64,000 bases of DNA from Pohlia nutans. Taxonomy: Eukaryota; Streptophyta; Bryopsida; Bryales; Mniaceae. The stretch is taken from assembly GCA_022496805.1 (NCBI GenBank), contig CM040102.1:868001-932000 (forward strand), in the 5' to 3' direction. The notes under the pieces are model-generated. The model was not told the DNA's origin. It saw only the letters and a program-made list of their open reading frames with translations, and did no database searches. The translations under genes were made by a program, and so were the position numbers. This document shows, in pieces, positions 56,290-64,000 of the stretch (position 1 is the stretch's first letter; the number at the start of each line of letters is the position of its first letter).

Positions 56290-57440
56290 ATTTTGTGCCT
56301 TAGTTATAGGAAAATTCACTATGCCAAGTTCGTGACTGTTTGTAGTCATTGATATGGAAAGAATGACCAGGCTTGACTAGATGCAGTCATGAAGTTCGAA
56401 TTCGTGATTGATAATAGTAATGAAGTTAGAATATGTGACTTCTCACAGTCATCAATTTAGAATCTATTACTATCCACAGTCATAGAATTTGAATAAGTGA
56501 CTGGAATGGTCAAGAAGGTGTGGCATTGTTGAACACATTTATAAACATTGCTCATGATTAAAAGCCATGACTGAGAGGATCCTTATTGACGTGTTGCCTC
56601 TGTACTCAACAGGGATTGCAGCAAGCAGGGGAGTGCGAATCGCAGCCTGCAGATCCGGATAAGGCAGAGGACATTCCTGCAGTAGGTGATGTGAAGGACT
56701 CACATCCGTCGGGAAATTCGAGCAACCCTGCAGGAGGCACTCCGGATTGTGGTACAGTGACCGTGGCAGAGTCAGGAGAACGTGCCCCAGTTGTGTACTC
56801 AACTCGGAATTTGAGGGCTTCCAAGCCTGCAAAAGAGGACACTCGCACCCAGAAGAAAATGCGTTTGACAGAGGTTGAGAAGCTGAAGAAAGACCACGAT
56901 GACACAAAGAAGCAAAGGGCACTCCGGGGGAGCAAAGAGAAAGTTGAAAAGAGCAAGGAAGCCAACATTGACAGTCAGCAGAACGCAAAAGGGAAGAGGA
57001 AGAGAAACATGAACGCACCGGTAAGTGAACATGTAAGTGTCGGCAGCCTTGTATTTTCACAGGTTTTTCTCTGAAAGCACCAATTCAGTGATTCAGTCCC
57101 AAGTGATCCCTGTTTTGTGTGTTTTTTATTTTTATAGGTTGTACAAGAAACCGAGGACCCGGATTTAAAGAAGGGTGACCCTGTGAGACTGAAGCAAAAC
57201 ATGAACGCACCGATAAGTGAACATGTAAGTGCCATGAGCCACTTCCTGGAATGTTGTGCCTTAGTGATTTAGAAATTCATTATGCCAAGTTCGTGACTGT
57301 TTGTAGTCATTCATATGGAACGAGTGACCAGGCTTGATTGGATTCAGTCATCCAGTTAGAATACGTGACTGATATTAGTAATGACGTTAGAATATGTGAC
57401 TTCTCACAGTCATAGATTTTGAATAAATGCCATGAGCCTT
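56290..57440 (+). repeat. Internal duplication in the CACTA accessory gene
   Basis: The intron segment with GTTCGTGACTGTTTGTAGTC and following AGTCAT words occurs at about 56327-56480 and 57290-57420. The exon beginning GTTGTACAAGAA...GAGGACCCGG occurs at 57138 and 57518, and AACATGAACGCACCG occurs at 57006 and 57198. In the middle copy the splice donor GTAAGT has become ATAAGT. Confidence 0.7.
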
Positions 57441-58827
57441 GGAGAAGTACATCTTTGTATCAAAGCAGCAATTTAGTCCCAACTGAATCTTGTTTTGTGT
57501 TTTTATTATTATTATAGGTTGTACAAGAAGGTGAGGACCCGGAGTTCAAGAAGGGTGACCCTGTGAGACTCAAGGGACTTGAAGAAGGGAAGGAGGATAA
57601 AGTTGTGGCACTCGGGAAAGTGCAGAATGTAGCTGGGGCTTCTCTACACGGGAAAACCATAATTGCAGGAACCGTGTCTGTAGAAGTGTAGAAAAGCCTA
57701 GATGACGACTACAGTTTGTTTGCACCCGTAGATCTAGATGATCCACCCGTGACCTTGGTAGGACGAGCAGTAGGGCACTTTGTACTGTGGCCCACAGAGT
57801 TCATGGACATTGATCTATCCTTCTCCCAAGCAGTTTAGAATGAACGAGTTCCAGGTGCAGTGCATCCTGTTTCAGCACCAAATTTTCTCTTTCAATGAAA
57901 TGTGTGAAAATCATTTGCATGACCTGACGCAGTGCTCACAACCGCACGGTTGACTTGTAATAGTCAACAGATCGCATTATCACACTAATCTAAAATTGAA
58001 ATCTATGACTAGTCCTAGTCAGATGCTTCCGATTTAATATTGAAATTTGACTCCTAGTAGTGAAAGAAACGAGTATACAAGGACTCCATGCAGTCAGCAG
58101 ATGATATGGGTGACTATGTGTAGTGAAGCATATTTGACTTTACAGCGTCGTATTATCTCACGTGTGTGTATGATGCAGTACAGTCACAACCACATCACTA
58201 TACGTAGTGATCAAACCATAGCTATATTCTCTAATACCTCACTATAATTAGTCATGTCCATCTCATGATTTCAGCATTAGAGACTATGTATAGTCACTTC
58301 AATGTCACCACCACAGTACTATGCGTAGTGATAAAACCGTTGATCCAGTCAGTAATATCTCACTACAATTAGTCATAGCATTCAGAAGCGATTTCAGTTT
58401 TCGTGACTATGGGTAGTCCAATAGATGTGACTCCAAAGAGTCCTATTCTCCCAACTCAATGTATGACTCAATTGAGTCACCAACTCACTACTATGCGTAG
58501 TGATAAAACCTGTCATGTAGTGACTCATACCTCACTAAAAAGAGTCATGCCAATCAGTCGTTATTTGCATATAGATGACTACATGTAGTCATCAATGTAT
58601 GACTATATAGAGTCATAGGGTCCCAAGTCCCACTGCAGGTCCCGTTTTGAGGTCCCAAAACACTGTGGGAACGCAGGATTGGGAACAAGAAGTGTCCGAT
58701 ATGACCCCCAGTCAGATTGTCCGAAGCGACTAAGTCGAAATGACTACAAACAGTGCTAGTCACAATTTGGTTTATGCCCTATTCTAGTCATAAAACCTAG
58801 TCACATTGGGCTGGTTTTCTTGCACTG

Positions 58828-60650
58828 CACGGGTGGCGCCACGCCACGAGCGCCACGCCGTGCGTGAGTGGCCCCGTGGCCACCCTCGTCAAATTTTTCG
58901 AGTTCTCGATTAGTTTCCACACCCTGGTGGCAGTGGGCATTGCGAACTGGGAGTGCGTGACGAGAGGTTTTGGGAGTGGCCAGCCCCCTCGAGCTTGAGC
59001 TATGAATCATGAACTTTAGGGTCTCGTATAAGGCGTCGGGGGCGACGGCCAATCCCAGGGGGCGAGGGATGTGCCACGGGTGGCGCCACGCCATGAGCGC
59101 CACGCCGTGCGTGAGTGGCCCCGTGGCCACCCTGGTCAAATTTTTCGAGTTCTCGATTAGTTTCCACACCCTCGTGGCAGTGGGCATTGCGAACTGGGAG
59201 TGCGTGACGAGAGATTTGGGAGTGGCCAGCCCCCTCGAGCTTGAGCTATGAATCATGAACTCTGGAGTCTCGTATTAGGTGTCGGGGGCGACGGCCAATC
59301 CCTGGGGGCGAGGGATGTGCCAAGGGTGGCGCCACGCCACGAGCGCCACGCTGTGCATGAGTGGCCCCGTGGCCACCCTCGTCAAATTGTTGGAGTTCTC
59401 GATTAGTTTCCACACCCTGGTGGCAGTGGGCATTGCGAACTGGGAGTGCGTGACGAGAGGTTTTGGGAGTGGCCTGCCCCCTCGAGCTTGAGCTATGAAT
59501 CATGAACTCTGGAGTCTCGTATTAGGCGTCGGGGGCGACGGCCAATCCCAGGGGGCGGGGGATGTGCCACGGGTGGCGCCACGCCATGAGCTCCACGCCG
59601 TGCGTGAGTGGCCCCATGGCCACCCTCGTCAAATTTTTCGAGTTCTCGTTTCTATTCCACGCCTGGGTGGCAGTGGCATTGCGAACTGGGAGTGCGTGAC
59701 GAGAGGTTTTGGGAGTGGCCTGCCCCCTCGAGCTTGAGCTATGAATCATGAACTCTGGAGTCTCGTGTTAGGCGTCCGGGGCGACGGCCAATCCCAGGGG
59801 GCGGGGGATGTGCCACGGGTGGCGCCACGCCACGAGCTCCACGCCGTGCGTGAGTGGCCCCATGGCCACCCTCGTCAAATTTTTCAAGTTCTCGTTTCCT
59901 TTCCACGCCCTGGTGGCAGTGGCATTGCAAACAGGAAGTGCGTGACGAGAGGTTTCGGGAGTGGCCAGCCCCCTCGAGCTTGAGCTATAAATCATGAACT
60001 CTGGAGTCTCGTATTAGGCGTCGGGGGCGACGGCCAATCCCTGGGGGCGAGGGATATGCCACGGGTGGCGCCACGCCACGAGCGCCACGCCGTGCGTGAG
60101 TGGCCCCATGGCCACCCTCGTCAAATTTTTCGAGTTCTCGATTAGTTTCCACACCCTCGAGGCAGTGGGCATTGCGAACTGGGAGTGCGTGACGAGAGGT
60201 TTTGGGAGTGGCCTGCCTCCTCGAGCTTGAGCTATGAATCATGAACTCTGGAGTCTCGTATTAGGCGTCGGGGGCGACGGCCAATCCCAGGGGGCGGGGG
60301 ATGTGCCACGGGTGGCGCCACGCCATGAGCTCCACGCCGTGCGTGAGTGGCCCCATGGCCACCCTCGTCAAATTTTTCGAGTTCTCGTTTCTATTCCACG
60401 CCTGGGTGGCAGTGGCATTGCGAACTGGGAGTGCGTGACGAGAGGTTTTGGGAGTGGCCTGCCCCCTCGAGCTTGAGCTATGAATCATGAACTCTGGAGT
60501 CTCGTATTAGGCGTCGGGGGCGACGGCCAATCCCAGGGGGCGAGGGATGTGCCACGGGTGGCGCCACGCCACGAGCGCCACGCCGTGCGTGAGTGGCCCC
60601 GTGGCCACCCTCGTAAAAAATTTCGAGTTCTCGATTAGTTTCCAAAATTT
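58828..60650 (+). repeat. 246-247-bp tandem satellite, eight starts
   Basis: Units begin CACGGGTGGCGCCACGCC at 58828, 59075, 59321 (variant), 59568, 59814, 60060, 60307 and 60553; spacing is 246-247 bp. Each holds TGAATCATGAACTCTGGAGT and GGCGTCG-GGGG-CGACGGCC, a hairpin with a 4-nt loop. The last unit is cut near 60640. The ORFs of about 75-85 codons in it repeat with the array and are not genes. It abuts the CACTA right tip directly. Confidence 0.9.
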
Positions 60651-60659
60651 TCGAGTTCT

Positions 60660-61182
60660 TGATTTCGAGCGCGAGGTCATATCGCCGCGAAGGCTCTTCC
60701 AAGACCACCCTCTTACCGTCGACTTGTCCACATATGTAACTCCAGCTTTCCCTGCTGAAGTTCCCAAGCGACGTCATGGCAGGAATGTCCGCCGCAACAA
60801 GAAGAGCCCATCCATCAAGCAAGCCAACAACTGTGCTAGCACTGCAGCATTCAAAGGTTGCATAAGGAAGGTGGACATGGTTCGAGTCCCTGCCCTGGGT
60901 TGCATCGTCACGTTGGATTCGGGCACGCCTCCGACAAATCAACAGTACCTTCTCACAATTTCCCAGTTTCCAGACTGCTCCTGCCCTTATTTCAAGGAGA
61001 TGGTGACCAAGGCAAAACGAGGACGCAACCAATGGGCTCACTGCAAACATCTCTATTTTGTCTTCACGGTCGTTTGTGGGTTTGATGCTGATGTAGATGC
61101 CTTCATACATGCACCCACTTTTAGCTTCAACGAAGTTAAGCTAGTTCTTGAGAGCGGATTGTTGACTCATCCAACATCATAG
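60660..61182 (+). CDS. SWIM zinc-finger gene fragment, open frame
   Basis: An unbroken frame ending TAG 61180-61182. It begins inside the satellite (frame open from 60547), but the gene-like part starts near 60660. It is collinear with the decayed copy at 2-772: SPRRLFQDH, then RRHGRNVRRNKKSP, YLLTISQFPDCSCPYF, WAHCKHLYFVF and a C-terminal VDAFIHAPTFSFNEVKLVLE. The SWIM residues CxC...CxH are all present here. The upstream catalytic part is missing, so it is a 5'-truncated copy whose frame happens to be intact. Confidence 0.55.
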
Positions 61183-61740
61183 GATACTAAAATGTCGTTG
61201 GTTCCATTGTTGACATGTTCACTCTCCAAATCAATGAAATTGTAGTGAGACTAAAAGGGCCACTACTGCAGATTTGAAAATCGTGTTGTATTATTTACGA
61301 AACCCTAAACCCTAAACTCTGGTATTATTTCTATCTTGTACCCAATCTGGTCTAAACGCTAAACTTGCTATGCATTTCAAATAATTATGCCCAAACGAGT
61401 GGATTGGCCCCCAATAAGACGTTGAAATAACAATCTCTTTCTATCTAAACCGCGGATTTGGGTCTAATTACCACGGTTATAAAAACAGAGTGTGCCTTTA
61501 ATGAGCCTTTATCCCTAAACCACTAACCCTAAACCACGGTAATAAGTACCAAATGTTCCACGGTTATAGGTCCAAAAATTTACTTAATATAATCGAATAT
61601 TCGAATATTTGCTAATTATAGTGTTTTTGACCACGGTTGACCTGAAATTCTTGCTCGTAATCCCACATTTCTCCGCTCACTGCTCACCGCTCCCCGCTCC
61701 CCGCGCGCCCACTATCCTCGTCCCTAATCTGAGTGACAAT
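61183..61740 (+). mobile_element. 3' terminus of the second SWIM element copy
   Basis: Contains AAACCCTAAACCCTAAACTC (61298-61317), CCACGGTTATAGGTCCAAAA (near 61558), AATTTACT and a closing CCGCTCCCCGCTCCCCGCGC (near 61690). It is collinear but diverged from 773-1280. Confidence 0.45.
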
Positions 61741-61891
61741 GTATAAGATTGCGGCTACAATAGTATTTAGAGGTGAACACTGCAAAATTTGCTATATTCT
61801 AGAGTTACTGTTGGCAAAGTTCATGTGACATCATGATGCTATTTTAGAAATCAAAGATAGCAAAGGCATATAGATATGCCGTCCAAATGGT

Positions 61892-62740
61892 ATGCCTCTC
61901 CCTAAACTTGCTGGCGATCTCCATCACGGTCCATTAGCTGCTGCAGCTGTCGTATTTCCGTCTGTCTCCATGGCCCGCATCTACGTTACAGGTCACGAGG
62001 TTCCCATGGTAGTAGAGATGGGTTGGGATAAGTACGCTCGAGTTTCGGCCCTAGATCTCGCTGTCCGTTTTGGCTTAGTAGCATCATCAATAATTGTGGA
62101 GCTAGAAGTCCGTGGTAGGAACGGGTCCGTGGAATTTGGTGTGCTACAGACGAGGGGGGACGACCCGGAAGGATACTACTGGATGCTTTCTGCCGGTCAG
62201 TACAGAGCTTACGGCTTGTTGAACTCATCACATGAAGTTTGACAGATTGACGATTGTTTGTCAAACAATGAATGGGAAGGATTGGGCGGTAGGCACAAAT
62301 CAGTGTATCCCGAAGTCACTAAGAATGGGTTCACGTTCCAGATGCAGTACCCTATTGCCTCAGTCGAGGGAGCAGTGGAATTGTGGCTGTGGGAATTTCC
62401 ACATTGCAAAACTCATTGGATAGATCTGGCAGTGATGCTATTAGAAAAAGATGTTCTAGATAGATATGGGGTTCCGTGTGATATTTGGGACGACTCTCCG
62501 AGGGACCCGATGGTGTGGCGGCTGATGTGGTCACACTACATATGTGAGTTGCTAGCCTACCTGACCCTTGCAACATCGATGTGAACGAGGTGATTTCGGG
62601 GGAGTTATCGATTGCACTGCAGGAACACTTTGATGATGCAGACAAGGCTCCGTTTTGGGACTCAATTGAAAATAGCAAGAAATTCTAATACGTGGATGAC
62701 CTTAGAGTATTGGAAGGTCAGGACGGCAATCATACTACGT
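61892..62740 (+). pseudogene. Broken gene of unknown family
   Basis: Three consecutive frames look coding. They are 61892-62242 (VSMARIYVTGHEVPMVVEMG, AVRFGLVASSIIVELEVRG), about 62245-62584 (NNEWEGLGGRHKSVYPEVTK, VELWLWEFPHCKTHWIDLAV) and about 62556-62690 (DPCNIDVNEVISGELSIALQ) up to a TAA; similar residues continue to a TAG near 62742. Frameshifts near 62240 and 62560 separate them. The combined protein would be about 280 residues, rich in aromatic and acidic residues. I do not recognise it. Confidence 0.4.
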
Positions 62741-62854
62741 AGCGTTTGTTGCAAACATGAATGTAATACAACATACTATAATAAAGTTTGGGAAGTCAGA
62801 CAGTAGTCTGAAAATTTGCGCACCCAAGCTGTGGCACCAACAAGCAGTGAGTAC

Positions 62855-63185
62855 CCTCACCTGTGGAATGTGGTCTCGGCCCCGAGACCACTATCTGGCC
62901 CTCCGAGTTCTCAGACCATGTAAGCCATGCAACCATGGCACAGAGGATGGACTTGAAACAGCATCATGTTTCCTAAACCCTTACCCCTCGAGAGTGGTCT
63001 GGACTCCAGACAACTATCAGACCCTCCCGGTTCTCGAACCACTTAAGCCATGGAACAATTAACCCCAGGGCAACCATGGCACCGAGGATTGACATAGAAA
63101 CAACAAACTGTTTCTAGAACCCGCACCCCTGGAATGTGGTCTCAAAACCAACCCCTATCCAAGCCTCATGGTTCTCGAACCAAGC
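62855..63185 (+). repeat. Degenerate tandem repeat with GGTCTCG-GCCC-CGAGACC hairpin
   Basis: Two and a half units of about 125-135 bp share CCCYTGGAATGTGGTCT, GGTTCTCGAACCA and AAGCCATGGAAC. The first unit has a perfect 7-bp stem with loop GCCC (near 62873-62890), the same design as in the 3.9-5.9-kb satellite. Confidence 0.7.
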
Positions 63186-64000
63186 AGGCCATGGAACCAC
63201 GGCAAACAAAACACAAGGGCTGTCACGAACCTTGGATTTACCACAGAGGTTGTGAGTCTGGTGTGTAAATATTTGTGTGTGGGGGGGGTGCTGGTCGTCC
63301 TCGTGACCCGCTCGCTGCATCCAAGGGCTGTCACGACCCTTAAATTTACCACAAAGGTCCATTATTGTAAGTCAAGTATTCGAATACTTTTGTGTGTGGG
63401 GCTGTTCGTGTTCCTCGGCCACGAGGATGACATGCTTGCTTTGGGCACCCACGATCCACGGATTTATCTTGGAGGTTTATTTTGTATGTCAAGTGTTTAA
63501 ATAGTTTTGGATGTGTGGGGGCTGCTGGTCGTCCTCGGCTACGAGGACGACATTCTGGCTGCATCCGTGGGACCGTGGGATCCTTGGATGCTCAACGGAT
63601 GAGTCGATTCTGTTCATCCTGTGTTTGAATCAAATTGACTTTGGTGCTTTTTGGGACGTCCTCGGCTACGAGGACGACATTCTGGCTGCATCGATGGGCC
63701 CATGGAAACCTTGGATGTTCCATAGATGAGTCGTTTCTATTCATCCTGTGTTTGAATCAAATTGACTTTGGTGCTTTTTTGGACGTCCTCGGCCACGAGG
63801 ACGACATAACTTACTGGCTGCATCCATGGGCTGTCACTAACTTTGGAGTTACGAAGGAGGTTTATAATCCACCGAGTGCTTTTACTGCGGAATTTTTCTT
63901 TTTTGTAAGTCAAGCGTTTGAATATTTTTGAGTTTGGGGGGCTGCTGGTCGTCCTCGGCCACGAAGACGACATGTGAGCTGCATCCATGGGCTGTCACAA
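63185..64000 (+). repeat. Satellite with GTCCTCGGCCACGAGGAC hairpin, continues past the window
   Basis: Units of about 120-165 bp. The hairpin GTCGTCCTCG-GCYA-CGAGGACGAC (8-10-bp stem, 4-nt loop) occurs near 63410, 63532, 63658, 63785 and 63950, each followed by GGCTGCATC-type words. ORFs across it repeat with the units. The array runs off the right edge. Confidence 0.85.

Noticed and set aside
58801..60488. Series of 70-90-codon ORFs on both strands
   Set aside because: They recur every 246-247 bp with the satellite unit and differ only by repeat variation; no protein feature.

Overview
The window looks like a transposon-rich region of a land-plant nuclear genome. A moss or other bryophyte is the best guess. 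The reasons are GT-AG introns, a plant set of transposons (Copia, CACTA/En-Spm, hAT, SWIM-bearing elements), TTTAGGG-type tracts, and one host gene: a DYW-class PPR protein whose repeats resemble moss DYW editing factors. The species cannot be fixed from the sequence, and no bacterial, plastid or mitochondrial backbone is present.

Layout. 1-1.3 kb: decayed SWIM zinc-finger gene and its element terminus (+). 1.2-3.8 kb: broken multi-exon gene with a DGNHR motif (-). 3.9-5.9 kb: hairpin-bearing satellite. 6.5-8.1 kb: broken kinase-like gene (-), with a GGACGG-rich array and TATA box upstream. 8.5-9.4 kb: TTAA-flanked MITE carrying a nested MITE with an 8-bp target duplication. 9.6-11.5 kb: large inverted repeat. 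11.8-12.9 kb: ORF with a C-terminal ubiquitin-interacting-motif-like helix (-). 13-18.6 kb: duplicated blocks of GGACGG array, unique spacer, AT-rich spacer and MITE. 18.9-22.4 kb: long ORF split by one TAG, with a RING finger in its second half (-); its N-terminal domain is shared with the 11.8-kb ORF. 22.6-23.3 kb: GGACGG arrays and three perfect hairpins. 23.4-26.9 kb: hAT transposase remnant running in frame into the 3' end of a Copia element. 28.1-32.1 kb: PPR-DYW gene, spliced to an upstream PDF-motif exon of organellar ssDNA-binding (OSB) type. 33.2-34.7 kb: several copies of the SWIM-element terminus around a telomere-like tract. 34.8-37.6 kb: tandem repeats, MITE, GGACGG array, broken ORFs.

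37.6-58.8 kb is one CACTA element of about 21.2 kb. It has 28-bp terminal inverted repeats, a four-exon transposase that joins into an uninterrupted frame (-), a decayed accessory gene (+), captured host exons (tubulin-folding cofactor D; probably an LRR protein), and a young 5.46-kb Copia element inserted in an accessory-gene intron. 58.8-60.65 kb is a 246-bp satellite, followed by a second SWIM gene copy, a broken unknown gene, and two more satellites to the window end.

The best candidates for something undescribed are: (1) GGACGG arrays with TATA boxes in front of unrelated ORFs (kinase-like, UIM, RING, hAT); (2) TTAA-flanked, CCCCTAAA-ended MITEs of piggyBac type, repeatedly next to those arrays; (3) the OSB-PDF/PPR-DYW join; (4) satellites whose units all carry a stem with a 4-nt loop.
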